From Acanthochromis polyacanthus (Eukaryota; Chordata; Actinopteri; Pomacentridae): DNA of 64,000 nucleotides. Position numbers and translations under genes: made by a program. Where the stretch lies: the NCBI RefSeq assembly GCF_021347895.1, contig NC_067117.1:16959858-17023857 (forward strand), in the 5' to 3' direction. This document shows positions 1-12,055 of this stretch, in pieces. Numbering within the stretch: the stretch's first letter is position 1; each line of letters opens with the position of its first letter. Under the pieces are notes generated by a model. The model was not told where the DNA came from and did no database searches. It saw nothing but the letters and a program-made list of their open reading frames with translations.

Positions 1-1230
1 GTTTGTTCCCATATGACCCAACTTGTCAATCCTCACAGGGCTGAATGCCAGACATTTAAGCCAAAAAAAACTGGAAAAGGGAATATGTGGCACAGCAGAA
101 CCACTGAAAGGAGGCCCTCAGTTGTTCTCATGTCCTGATTGGATTCTCCAAACCGGAAGAAAATTTGAAACTTCTGAGCAGGTGGGAGCACTTCAGATAC
201 AGCAGGACATGAAGCGAGGTCACAAAGTCACTTCAGCTCTATCAAATGTGTTTATAGTCGTGAGCAATGATATGAATAGTTTTCAGAAATGATTTCAGAC
301 ATTTCTGCAGCTTCACTTTGCCACTTTCCAGTCAGGGAGCTGCAAGCCTGGTTCTCTTGAAAACAAAAAAACTAATTGCATATTTAGAAAGGAAACTTGT
401 ATGTACCATACTAATATCCAGGGAGCAGATCAAATATGGAATAATCAGTGATCAATGAAATGACGATGTATGAAATTTCCCAACATCAGATTTTGCCAGC
501 GCCTCCCCTCTAGTCCTAAAGTCAGTAAAACAGTTGCAAAGTTAAACACATTAAGCAATCTGTATCCTTCCTGCAGAATAATGTTCAACTTTACATCCCT
601 GATGAAGTACTTTAGCTATCACGTATTCACTTTGCACATTTACAAGATCTTAGGCTTCAGTAACATATGTATGCAAATAGAGAAAAAACTCTTCTTTCAC
701 ATCCTGAGCAGCGCTGCCACCTGCTGATTTACATTTTAAGAGCATTTTCCCATGCTTTGTTCTCTCTGACTTGTCTGGCTGTAACATTTGGATGTGGAGA
801 GACAAGTTCTACAAATGAAAAGGTGTCTTTATTAATTTAGTATAATTATCACTGTGTATGTGTAAACATTTGCACATCCCTACATGTTTTTGTTTTAAGT
901 GGTTTTACTGCTACCGGCAAGGTTGCTATCCAGATTGTTTTACCTTATTGCCAGTGTATTAGATACATCTTATTAACACAACAAACCTGCAGTAAATGCT
1001 TCCATTTTTGGAGCTTATACTATTTATTTATTAATAAAAAAAAGGAGTTTTAGACAGGTATTGTTAATACTCAGTGGTAAAGACTGAAGTTTGTGATGTG
1101 CGGCAGGTTTTGTCTGTGTTATTTTTTTTACTCTTCATTTTTTATTGGCCTTCCTTTTCACTTTATTCAGGCATTTTTATATCGTATTGCATATTATTAA
1201 CTATGTATCTTCTCTATTGTTTGTATTTTG
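1..1230. other. 5' flanking spacer, no gene recognised
   Basis: This AT-rich stretch upstream of nelfcd has only short open frames (23-292 and 470-727), which resemble no protein family I know and carry no convincing splice signals. A distal exon or enhancer cannot be excluded. Confidence 0.5.
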
Positions 1231-1235
1231 TCCCC

Positions 1236-1400
1236 TCTGCAGCAGCTGCACAGGCCAGATGTCTGCCCTCCCAGAGCTTGGTCCTACTGGAAGCCTCCTT
1301 CTGTAAAAAGAGAGTTATTCCTCTCCACTGTCACCAATATGCTGGAATATTTCTATTTATTGGGTTTTCCATGTACATTTTAGTTGGGTTGTAAGTTTAG
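1236..1400 (+). repeat. decayed LINE (L2/CR1-like) 3' end
   Basis: The stretch reads like the 3' untranslated end of teleost L2/CR1-type LINEs: a 'tggtcctactggaagcctcc' segment, then a 'ctgtaaaaagagagtt' segment, then 'ccactgtcacc'. The better-preserved LINE at 47.9-48.0 kb has the same order of blocks. No coding part remains, so this is an old 5'-truncated copy. The class assignment rests on family knowledge. Confidence 0.5.
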
Positions 1401-1575
1401 TTTTACATTAATAATGTAAATCTCTATAATTTCTGTTGGGTCTTAACCGTATTATTCATGTAAGTCAACTGAATTCGCATTTTTAAATAATTTTGTCAGG
1501 TTTTAACCCTAAGATTGCAATTATTAAATTGAATTTACTGTAGGATCTCTATGGAGTCACAGGAGGGCCAAATCA

Positions 1576-1850
1576 AAATATAAATAAATAAATAAATGTG
1601 GAAATATAAAGAGAAATAAATAAATAAATGTGGAAATATAAAGATAAATAAATAAATGAATGAATGTGGAAATATAAAGAGAAATAAATAAATAAATGTG
1701 GAAATATAAAGATAAATAAAAAGGAAAATTTTGTCTTTGCTTTTACCTTTTCTGTTTTTTCCTTTTATTTATTTATTTATATATGTATTTATTTATTTAT
1801 TTCGCTTTATATTTCCACATTTATTTATTTATTTATTTCTCTTTATTTGC
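1576..1850. repeat. foldback minisatellite
   Basis: About four tandem units of roughly 33 bp (a TAAA-rich run followed by 'tgtggaaatataaag') occupy 1576-1725. The same unit recurs in reverse complement at about 1765-1848 ('ctttatatttccaca' plus TTTA runs). The block could fold into a long imperfect hairpin. Confidence 0.75.
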
Positions 1851-2209
1851 AATATTAATCTTATTCATCTACTGGAAAGCACTTTGGCTACTACTGTTTT
1901 AAATGTAGAAGAACCTCTCTAGTTTTAGCTAGGTATATTGATATTTGATATACTGTAATAATTCCATTAAAATCCAGCTGGCCAGTATAGTATATATCCA
2001 TCTAGCTTCATTGTCTCCCTCTTGTTTTTTAATATAGACATTATTAAGAAATTTGGCTTTTAACAGTGCTCGGTTAAATCATTGGTCTATTAGTTTTTCT
2101 TTACGTTACAGGCTGAAAATGTTCAAGTTAGCGAAGTGAACTGAACTAATCTTAAATTGTTGTTAGTCTTATTCAGTCGATGGCTTCACCTGACAGTCAC
2201 TGTTCAGGG

Positions 2210-2410
2210 CTACGGGGATAACGAAGGTAGGCGTGGCCTGTAGCTCGCCATTTTCCTCCTGTTGTTGTTAGCCTGCTAGCTAAACAAGCTAGCCGCTTCG
2301 TACATCCTCGGTCGCTCAGCATCAGGAGCGGTGAAACAAGTCACAGCAGCATTTAAAACGTGCAGCTGGGGTTGTTGTAAAGAGTTCGGGGTCTCTTATT
2401 TCCCGTCACT
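2210..2410 (+). promoter_or_regulatory. nelfcd promoter and 5' UTR region
   Basis: The 200 bp before the nelfcd start is less AT-rich than the flank and has no TATA box. It contains a CGCCATTTTCC block at about 2246-2256, a match to the YY1 core often placed just downstream of the start site of TATA-less housekeeping promoters. The transcription start is not visible directly. Confidence 0.4.
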
Positions 2411-5400
2411 ATGGACGAGGAATATTACAGTGGCAGCGGAGACTGGGAGGGCACAGAGGGAAGCCTGGTGAGATAAGACTTGTTGCTCTCTGGCTAGTTC
2501 AGACCGTCAGTTAGCCGGGCGGCGTTAGCTTAGCTGCAGCAGCGCGGATTTGTTGTGGCAGCAGTTCATTAGTGTTCAGATAACAGCGAGTTAATGTGCA
2601 AAGAGGGATGAGTTTAGTTGTTTTCAGATGACATGCAGGGTTTGAAGTCAGGGCAGTTTACCTGCTTCGTTAGCAGCTACAGGCTAACTAACCACACAGC
2701 TGGTGGGCGTGCAGTAAAAAAATGCACGTTAACTTACTAATTACATCACACTCTGCTGGTTAAAATTTTGCTTTATTTCTGCCATTTAACTTACTAATTC
2801 GATCGATTTTGTGCTACATAACGTTACTATTAATTCATAGGGTGTTCAGGTAAATCTTGAAGCTGTAGAACAACTCTTATGATGGCACGAAAAGCTTGTT
2901 GTGTTGACTCTTAGGCTGAAGAGTAATTTGAAATATTGTCTAAATCCCAATATGTGAAGTGCAATGTACAAATTGCAGGAGCTGCAGTTTTTTCATGTGC
3001 GTCGTAACATGCTAAGCTTTACAGAGACACCCCAATCTGCAGTGATGTTCTCCAGAAACAGACTGGAGAGTATTTCAGACTGAAGCAAAATGACATCCTA
3101 ATTTTTTTAGATTTTTTCATTGGAAACAAACTGAACAAACCACCATTCCCATTGAAATCATGAATGACATCACAATGTCTGTCAGAGTAACGACAATAAG
3201 ATTTATTTTTTATTTTTAGCATATTCAAACTTAGTTTACTCCTAAAATTTTCTGGATGCAAATATAAATGAGAACAGTGTTTTTCTCACTACAGTAGAAT
3301 AAACAGTTGCATTAATGTATCTTTCAGGAGGACGGTTACGGTGAAGGAGAAAATGATGGGAAAATCCAAGAAGATTGTCTGCAGAAGTTCTCCAGTAGGG
3401 ATTACATCATGGAGCCTGCCATCTTCAACACCCTCAAAATGTGAGCATCTGTCAGTTTATGTTTTCTGATTCCTGCATCTATACCATCAATTCCAAATGA
3501 GAACAAGACACGAAAATACCCGTGTGACCTGACACCAGCAAACTGCACAGGATGGCTGTGTTTTGACACTTGAGCCATGAAGATAATTGTGTGTTGCAGG
3601 TATTTCCAAGCAGGTGGCTCTCCAGAACATGTCATCCAGCTTCTCTCTGAAAACTACTCTGCTGTGGCTCAGACTGTAAATCTGCTGGCTGAGTGGCTCA
3701 TCCAGATGGGTAGGAAGGAGACTGATCATCTCATCATTACTGTCTCAGAAAGCCTGCATCGTGTGATTAACAGAGACTTTTCATTTGTCTGCAGGTGTGG
3801 AGCCAGCTCAGGTCCAAGAGCGTGTAGAAAATCACCTCAAAAGTCTCCTGATTAAGCACTTTGACCCGCAGAAAGCTGATTCCATCTTCACTGTTGAGGG
3901 AGAGGTGAGATTTCTGTACACTTGTTTTATGATTATAAAATAACTGTGAGCATGTTTAATTTAAGTGCACTAAACCATCATGTGTCTTGTGTCTTTAGAC
4001 TCCTGCTTGGCTCGAGCAGATGATAGCACACACAACATGGAGAGATCTTTTCTATAAGCTGGCAGAGGCTCACCCCGACTGCCTGATGCTCAACTTCACT
4101 GTAAAGGTATAACTGCAGTGCAGTGCCTCATCCAGAAGTTTAAAATGTGAATATATAGAGCAAATTTATTTAAGGTTGAAGTCTTTTTTTTTTTTTCTCT
4201 GCTCATTTGCCCTAATTAATTACAGGGTTTCTGCAGGGCATAAAAAAACATTAATAGTCATTAAGTTGATTTTGGGAAAAATAAGGCTTTAAATCATTAC
4301 ATTTGATTCTCAGTGGCATTAAAAATTCTTTCTACAGTTTTCAAGAATAATATTTGATGATAATAATAATATAATTTCTAATTATAGACAGAGATTTGTC
4401 AGATATGTGCATCCGCGTAAACATGCGGAATTTCAGAGAATGACTGCGGCCCATGCGTAGTCGGGTGGTTTCTGGATTCAGAAATAGTGAAATGTAAGGA
4501 CAGTTTTCATATAAAAATCATCTTTTACAAAAAAAAAACAAACCCATGTCATTTGTTGAGGTCATGGCATTCATTTTTTTACAGTATAGCATTAAAATGG
4601 CATTAAAAGCTTTAAATTTGACTGGCTGATTTCTGAAGAAACCATCATGGGATAAATTTAAAACAGTGACTTAAATGACCAGCTAGCTAACTTTCTTTAA
4701 AATCACTTCTAATTTTGCTAATATTCTATCAGTAATTTATGAATTTTAACTGACAGTGCAGGCAAAGAATGATTGGAAATTTAATCGTTTTGTTTTTCTT
4801 TTGATAAAAAGCACAGTAGAATATTTAATAGCAGAATGTTTTGGCAGATTTATTGAATTGTGTGTTTTTGTGTGTGTTAAGCTCATCTCAGATGCAGGTT
4901 ACCAGGGAGAAATCACCAGTGTGTCTACAGCATGTCAGCAGCTGGAGGTTTTCTCTCGGGTGCTGAGGACGTCTTTGGCCACGCTGCTGGACGGAGGAGA
5001 AGAAAACCTGGAGAAGAACCTGCCAGAGTTTGCTGTGAGACTTACTTGATTTCTCTGTTCTATTGAGTGCTATTCAGTGTAAGCATTGCTGGAGATAACT
5101 TTATGGTTGCTGTGAATTTACAGTGAGGGTTGAAAAACACTTTCTAAATCTGGTTCCATCTAAAGATTAAATCCTTTGTACTCTAAGATAATACAGTTCG
5201 TTATTAAATCAGCAAATTGCAGGAATAACGGAACACTTTTTTTGACGTTTTATGCAATAGTAAATTGAATTTAAAATGAGCTGTGATTATTTTTGTATGT
5301 AAATCAGTGCATGTTGTGATTTTCTGCGCCAGTTTGTTACAAGTAGTGATCTATGCTGAGTCGTTTCCTCCTCGTTCCTGCAGAAGATGGTGTGTCACGG

Positions 5401-8400
5401 CGAGCACACCTACCTCTTTGCTCAGGCCATGATGTCCATTCTTGCACAGGAGGATCAGGGTGGATCAGCTGTTCGTAGAATTGGTCAGGAGGTGCAAAAG
5501 TCTGCGCATGAGAGGTACCGTTGTCTATCATTCAGTAGGAATTCTATTAATTCTCTTTAATTTCATGGCGTTAAACTGATGAGGTAGATTAAATGAACTG
5601 TGAAACGTTACAGTTATGTCAGGGATGTCGGGGAATAAACATTTAAATGTCCAATCCAAGTGGTGTAAAAATTATGGGTGGTTAAAAACAGAAAGGGCCA
5701 TTTTTTGAGCTGTAAGTTGAAGACATACAGAGAAGTGTGAATAAACGGAAGTACACTGGTTGGTTGGTTTGTGTGTGTCGATAACAAATGTCTCTGTTGA
5801 TGTTGACTCTCTGGTTGTGGTTTTTGTCACAGAGGTCATGATGCCAGTCAGATAACTCTGGCGCTCGGTACGGCAGCAGCTTATCCTCGAGCCTGCCAGG
5901 CGCTGGGAGCCATGTTGTCCAAAGGGGCCCTGAATCCTGCTGATATTACAGTTCTGTTCAAGATGTTCAGCAGCATGGACCCTCCTCCTGTCGAGCTGGT
6001 GAGAATAAAACTTCCTTCATCCTGTTGTTTAAGGCTTGTTTAGGTGCTGTTAATTGAAATATTAAACTTTCTCTTCTTTAGATCAGAGTGCCTGCCTTCC
6101 TAGACCTTTTCATGCAGTCACTTTTTAAGCCTGGATCAAAGATCAACCAAGACCATAAACACAAGTACATCCACATCTTGGCCTACGCTGCCAGTGTGGT
6201 TGAGACATGGAAAAAGGTACAGAAAAGGATGCTGAAATATTGAAATGTGCTCATATAACGGTATAAATGTGTTGTTGTAATCTAATTAAAAACATATGCT
6301 GGTTGAATAGTGTGCACCTGCTGCATGGTAGTTAAACTAAATTTCAGGTGTGGTAAGCTACTTTTTTTTTTTTTTTTAAATCAATCCCAGAACAAGCGAG
6401 TCAACATCAACAAGGATGAGCTAAAGTCGACCTCCAAGGCCATAGAGACCGTGCACAACCTGTGCTGCAACGAGAACAAAGGAGCTACAGAGCTGGTGGC
6501 TGAACTCGGCACTTTGTACCAGTGCATCAGGTGAGAGGACGACCAATATACATTTCAGGCATAGACTGTATATATAGTGGACGTAGCATCTGTTTATTGT
6601 GCGCCGGTTGTTTCTGTCAGAATCGTCACGTCTCTGTCGTCACTTAGTTACGCCCGCCTTCTGACTCGACACTTCATGGTGATTGGTCCGGCCAGTTTTA
6701 GGAGAATCCAGCCTCGAGCCTTATGGAGGGTAACTAGACCCACCCTGGCAGAGAATTAAATTCGTTGCCGTGGGTTGTCTAGCGCGGCTAGGCTAGCTTT
6801 TTACGTCACTGGCTCCAAAAAATCCAAAACGACGACCAGGAAGTAGCAAAATCCAGGCTTCATTTTCTCAGCGTTGAGACCAACGGGTGACGTCACGGTT
6901 CGTTTACGCCTGATTTCAGGTTGTTTATTAGGCTTACATTGTTATTAAACTAAACATGTTTGAGTCTTGGATTTTTTTGCTAACTCAAAAACGACACTTG
7001 TAGATGTCAGTGCATGAAATCGATGTGCGTTCTTATTTTTACCAAGCTGTTATTGTAAGATGTTTAGCAGGTCACCTCATATAAAAATAGCAGTTTGTTG
7101 TATTTTTGACAGAACAAAGTAAGACTTGATATGTAGTCTTAACAGCAAATAATAACTATTATGAATTTGAATCGATAACTGTGATGACCGGTACTGTTTT
7201 TGATTCTTCCTGCTGTGGATACATTATAATCAGTACTCGAAAAAATGTTACAGCCTGATTTCACAGACCTCCTCACTTAGCCTGCTGATGTCTGATTGTG
7301 TTTTCAGGTTTCCAGTCGTTGCTATGGGAGTTTTGAAGTGGGTGGACTGGACAGTGTCTGAGCCGCGGTACTTCCAGCTCCAGACAGATCACACTCCAGT
7401 CCACTTAGCTTTACTGGATGAGGTTCGACGTTCCTACAAAATTAAAGTTTCATTTCTAACCCTTGTTAAGGCAGCGGTAAAATTTAAACGGGTCTTTTTC
7501 GTCTGCACAGATCTGCACATGCCATCAGCTGCTGCACCCGCAGGTCCTCCAGCTGCTCATCAAGCTCTTTGAGACGGAGCACTCTCAGCTGGACGTCATG
7601 GAGCAGGTCGGCTTGTGTGTTACTTTAAACCTTCTCATTTCAGCTTTAAACAGAGGTGAGGTGTGACAACAAGCTGGTTTTATTTCTCCTGTAGTTGGAG
7701 CTGAAGAAGACTCTGCTGGACAGAATGGTTCATCTACTGAGTCGTGGCTACGTCCTGCCTGTCGTCGGTTATATTCGCAAGTGTCTAGAAAAACTCAACA
7801 CGGACATCTCCCTCATCAGATATTTTGTCACTGAGGTAAAAACTGCTTTTTTAATCTTGATTAGAGGTGTGAAATGCAGTGATCTGTGGCTTACACGCCT
7901 GACTTCAGATACTTACCGTACTTTCCGGACCATAAGCCGCTACTTTTTTCTGATGCGGCTAATGTATAGATTTTTACGGGCGAGCTTCATGCCGTCAATA
8001 CGTTTAGCCTCGTCACATCAGAATGAAATTACCCAACAGGTCACAGTGGAACAATGAAACTGTTCGAATTAAATCAAACGCACTCACTAAATTCTTCAAA
8101 TCAGTCATTTTGTGCTTCATGCTCAAACCTTCACCGTGGAAAACACACGAAGAAATGCATATGATGCAGTTTCTAGGTTAAAGGCAATCGATCTGCCAGA
8201 CAAAGAAGGAAATAGAGCTGCTGCACGTTAGCTTGGCATCGATGAATGATGATGAGATGTTGGAGTTGGCAGCGTGAACTGACTCAATGCCTTTTACTGC
8301 CATGTTACAGGCACTGTTTGGGGAAAAAAAGCATTTATTTATTTAAAAGTTCAAAAAATCTTTCTGTGTAAATATCTCATGTTACAACGTGGACACCTGC

Positions 8401-10461
8401 GGCTTATAGTCAGGTGCGGCACAAATGTACAAGCACTTTTTTCCTTTTTGAATTTAGTGGGTGCGGCTTATATTCACGTGCGCTCAATAGTTCAGAAATT
8501 ACAGTACCTTTTCAAACAAAGCTCAGCATGAACCGTTTCTCTTAAAGGTGCTGGATGTGATTGCGCCTCCGTACACGTCAGACTTTGTTCAGCTCTTCTT
8601 ACCCATCCTGGAGAACGACAGCATTGCAGGAACAATCCGCACAGAGGGAGAACATGATCCTGTTGCTGAGTTCATTGGTAAGTAACACCTGAAGCACAGA
8701 TGTGCAGTGGTCCGTCACCATATCGCAGTTCACTTTTCTCAGTCTCACTGTATCACAGATGTTTCACTATATTGCAGAATTCTGTGGTATATAGGTATTT
8801 TTTTATATATTTATTATTGCAGCGAGCAGCGTTGAAAAATAACGCTGGAGAAAGGACATCTGTCCTTCAGACACTCTATAACTGGCAGATGCTTTTATTT
8901 TGACACACAGAGGCCAGCATTAGTGGAAATGTGGCAGGAAGTCATCAAACACTTCACACTCACAGTCCTGACAACATAACACAACCAAACTAACTAGGTT
9001 GACTAAACCACCAAAACACAATAAAGAACAAACACTAATAACACTGTAACACTAACATAAACCACAATAATGACTTTTAAACCCCCAACACCCCGAACTC
9101 CCATGGTGCATTGCAGCACAACAGTCATAGAGACCGGCTCTGCGATCGCTACATTATTTTTTATTATTTTTGCTGTAAAATAAGCATTTTCTAGCCTTAA
9201 AAAATTAAAACAATACAAGAAATGTATATAAAATAAGACATATTACAAGAATATTTAATGGAATTAAAATGCGTAGTGTACAGTCTCCTCTGCGTAGCAG
9301 CATTCAGCATCTCCCCTTGCCCATTCGACATAGACGTCTGATCTCTGCACATAATTTTGCTCTGTGGTGTGTGGGGAGGGTTTATAAAGCCTTAAATATA
9401 TATAAATAATAAAATAAATATGGTTGCTGCTTTGCGAATTTTCATATATCACAGAGAGGTCTGGAACATAACCCCCACGATAGACGAGGGTCCGCTGTAC
9501 TCTGTAGACAGAGCAAAATTTACAATGCACTGATTATTTCCATGCACAGCCGTTTAACTCTGAACACCAAGCAGGTTCTGGGCATTTTTCTGCACAATTA
9601 TGCCATAAATTGTAACAAAAAAAGAAAAATGAACTTTCTTTGATTACCTGTTCAAAGATCAATATGTACAACATTTTTTCCCAGTGCACACAGGTGATAT
9701 CAGTACTTGGAAAAAAAAAAGAAGAAAACTCTACATACTACAGATATTTTTGTTTTTACAGAACCTGATTAGAGCAGGCAGCTTATTTTGGGTGGATTTT
9801 TATGAGACATTTAAAATAAAGTGATTTTGACTGAAGGTTTTTCAACCAAACAGCACCTCAAAGATGAGTAGTTCAAGGACTGTCAGAAAGTTAAAAATCT
9901 GATAATTCTGTTTTTAGTTTGAGGCTCTGATTAGTGCTGTAACTTTTCAGATTTTGTAAAGATAGATTTTTTTCAAGGCGAGTATTGAGGTTTGTAATGT
10001 TAAAGATGGAATAGTTCTCACACTTCCACAGTCTAACTGAAATCCTCTCCTGCTCTCGTACCAGTTGAAGGGCGTTCCTCCCAAAGTGTACGGTTACATG
10101 TCTGTGAAGGTTCTCAGTTATCCAGGTCATCCTAAGGTCTTTTATCACCTTGCTGATAGTAGATACCATCAGCCTTAGCCCCACCTACACCTCTAGTGGT
10201 TAAATACCTGGGACTCTCCAAACTAGTTTTAGAACTGAAGAAGCCTCTCAGATGAGAGGCGAAACGTCTTCAAGATCACAAGAATAAGTCCAGTTTCCTG
10301 AACTAAACCCTTCACCCACACTTCCACAGCAACTGTAGAACACCAAACAACATAGTGGAGGTAACTCCAAAAACTTCCTATCCTCGTCTTCTTTAGGCAC
10401 TAATCTGTGGGTGATTTACTTTTCAGCTCATTGCAAGTCAAACTTCATCATGATTAACTGA
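2411..10461 (+). CDS. nelfcd: negative elongation factor complex member C/D (NELF-C/D, TH1-like)
   Basis: NELF-C/D is a helical-repeat scaffold subunit of the nuclear NELF complex, which with DSIF holds RNA polymerase II in promoter-proximal pause. Fifteen coding exons: 2411-2467, 3328-3440, 3600-3709, 3795-3904, 3999-4106, 4882-5034, 5384-5514, 5833-5998, 6082-6216, 6391-6530, 7308-7422, 7511-7606, 7695-7835, 8548-8677, 10427-10461. They total 1740 nt, or 579 aa, close to the human length. All junctions are GT-AG and in phase. The protein starts [14 protein letters not shown] (acidic N terminus), contains [38 protein letters not shown] and [19 protein letters not shown], and ends [11 protein letters not shown]. 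These segments are nearly identical to the vertebrate protein. The last exon encodes only 12 residues and lies 1.75 kb downstream across a repeat-filled intron. The start is the ATG that gives the family N terminus. The gene converges on ctsz. Confidence 0.97.
4224..4640. repeat. probable hAT-type miniature element in nelfcd intron 5
   Basis: The left edge reads 'cagggtttctgcagg' followed by repeated 'attaa' and 'cattaaa' words. Near the right edge 'cattaaaagctttaaattt' ends in 'ctgaagaaacc', an imperfect inverse of the left edge. Teleost genomes carry an abundant small DNA element with this beginning. No coding remains. Confidence 0.4.
6590..6795 (-). mobile_element. truncated copy of the 570-bp MULE-like element
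   Basis: In reverse complement this 206-bp segment matches the left arm of the element at 37388-37957, beginning with the same 19-bp terminus (here at 6777-6795) and differing at only a handful of positions by eye. Homology stops at the shared word 'aataaacag', where the other copy continues into its helicase-like part. It lies in nelfcd intron 10 inside another repeat (6563-6589 and 6796-6905). Confidence 0.8.
6796..6905. repeat. flanking part of an interrupted dispersed repeat
   Basis: The sequence after the MULE-like fragment ('gtcactggctccaaaaaatc' onwards to 'gggtgacgtcacgg') and the short piece before it ('atagactgtatatatagtgg', about 6562-6581) resemble two parts of one widespread teleost repeat, so the MULE-like copy appears to sit within it. 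The class is unknown to me. Confidence 0.4.
7914..8506. mobile_element. pogo/Tigger-like non-autonomous transposon
   Basis: The left end reads TACCGTACTTTCCGGACCAT, followed by 'aagccgc'. In reverse complement the right end reads TACTGTAATTTCTGAACTAT and then reaches the same 'ataagccgca' words. The ends are imperfect inverted repeats bounded by TA. There is no intact transposase frame. It lies in nelfcd intron 13. Assignment to the pogo side of Tc1/mariner is from terminal-sequence resemblance. Confidence 0.65.
8705..9497. mobile_element. Tc1/mariner (pogo-like) non-autonomous transposon
   Basis: The left end CAGTGGTCCGTCACCATATC matches the inverse of the right end, CAGCGGACCCTCGTCTATCG followed by a G-run and 'ttatgttcc'. 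The right end is followed by TA; the left TA appears mutated to TG. The roughly 790-bp element lies in nelfcd intron 14 and has no transposase frame. Confidence 0.6.
10060..10330. repeat. unclassified interspersed repeat (possibly a Penelope-like 3' part)
   Basis: The words 'gaaggttctcagttatccag', 'gaactgaagaagcctctcag' and 'gagaggcgaaacgtcttc' occur in this order in a dispersed repeat of many fish genomes that I associate with Penelope-like retroelements. That link is from memory and uncertain. It lies just upstream of the last nelfcd exon. Confidence 0.35.
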
Positions 10462-10782
10462 CGTGGAAATGACGCTGAAAACGGTCTCATGGGAGATTGT
10501 GCAAGAAAGACCTAAAGGAGACGGAAGAGCTGTTATCTCGGTGATAACCACAGGGTCTGCTTGATACTGAAGCACACACTTTGGAGACGGACATTTCAGT
10601 TTTGACCAAGTGGAGAATGGATTCTGTTGCGACAACAAAAAGGTAAATGTCACCGAGCCGATTGGACGACTTTAAATGAGACGGACTGGTCGATGGGAAA
10701 GCCTCTGACGATGCAGCTAAATGATTCTTTTTCACATGTATATTTGATTTTCTATATTTTATGTTGGTTCAAGCTGTTTTAA

Positions 10783-10788
10783 AATAAA
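10783..10788 (+). terminator. nelfcd polyadenylation signal
   Basis: A canonical AATAAA lies 322 nt after the nelfcd stop codon, so the 3' UTR would be about 340 nt. It is the first such hexamer on the plus strand after the stop codon. Confidence 0.7.
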
Positions 10789-10804
10789 AAAGCTGAAGAT
10801 GTTT

Positions 10805-11360
10805 GTGTGTATTTTTGACTTTAATTCAAACACGCTTATGAAAATAATTTTTTTATGGTAATTTTTCAGATTGTCATTAAAAACTTACCGGCATCCTGCA
10901 GTGTATAAACCTAGTAACCGGTCAGCAACACAGCAGTCAACATAGTTTCTCATTATGGAACTGGCTTCACACAATATGATCCTGTCCATTTTTACTTCCT
11001 CTTCGAACTTCATAGTTTAAAATAGCCACCTTATCTGATGTCAGTGTGTATTCAAGATGTGTAAACTCACACAATGTACAGTTTTATACACGGCACAGCC
11101 AGTGGAGGATCTCCGTGGGGGACGGGGGAGCAGTGGCCTCCCCTGTGATTATTACAGTTTGTTTTACATACAGGCAGTAGAGGAGCAGCGGACAACATGA
11201 GTGGACTGCAGAAGTTGCCTGACAAGTTTTAAACATTGTTGAACTTTTGCGGTACAATCACATGATGAACGAAATCCTTTTGTGAAGGAACAAACTACCC
11301 TTTTATTCTAACCACGTTTCAGCCCAGAGGATGGAGACTCAAGGGACAGACGTATGAAGC
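10805..11360. other. tail-to-tail spacer between nelfcd and ctsz
   Basis: Between the two opposed polyadenylation signals there are about 560 bp with no recognisable gene or repeat. Confidence 0.5.
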
Positions 11361-11375
11361 ATCACTTTAAAGTGT

Positions 11376-11385
11376 TTTATTTATT
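11376..11385 (-). terminator. ctsz polyadenylation signals
   Basis: Two overlapping AATAAA hexamers in minus orientation lie about 670 nt beyond the ctsz stop. They would define a 3' UTR of about 0.7 kb. Confidence 0.55.
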
Positions 11386-12055
11386 GGCATAGTTTGAAAC
11401 AAAGCACATATTTCATTCTTTGCAACATTTCTGGTGTAAATTCCTCAGTGTGAAAACAAAGTGCAAATTAATAATCTGTACTTGATGTCAGGTGTATATA
11501 AGGCACAATTAAAGTAGATCCCGTTTCAGTTTTAAATGTAGAAATCCTATACTGCTTTGTAGTGCAACAGTCACTAGTTTGATACCACACACTGAAAACA
11601 TCCAGTATCAGAGCAGCGCAGGACAAAGGAATCACTGTGTCTTTGGCTGAGTCATTTACAAATGTAAAAAACATAAAAAATAGTCTATATCTTGTTGATG
11701 CTGCAAACTGAAGTGGATCTTTTCGGTGATTATAATGGCTATTCAGCATGCAGTGCTTGAATTTTCCTTGAGCACATAAATGCACTGATGTGTCACTCCT
11801 CCTGCTGATACAAACATTTCAAAGTATGTGACTGTTCAACAGCCTGCAGACCTAATTATGCTAAAAATCTGATCATCTGCATCAACGTAAACTGGTCCGA
11901 TATCCTGCTGGAAGACCTCGGCACTGATTACAAGTTTAAAAATAGCTGTAAAAAAATAAAACCCTGAACTTATTCCCTTTTCAGCACTGTACAAATAAAA
12001 AGCTTCCCTCTTGCCCAGATAGGAAGACCAGAGCATGCTGTGACACCGAGCTCCT

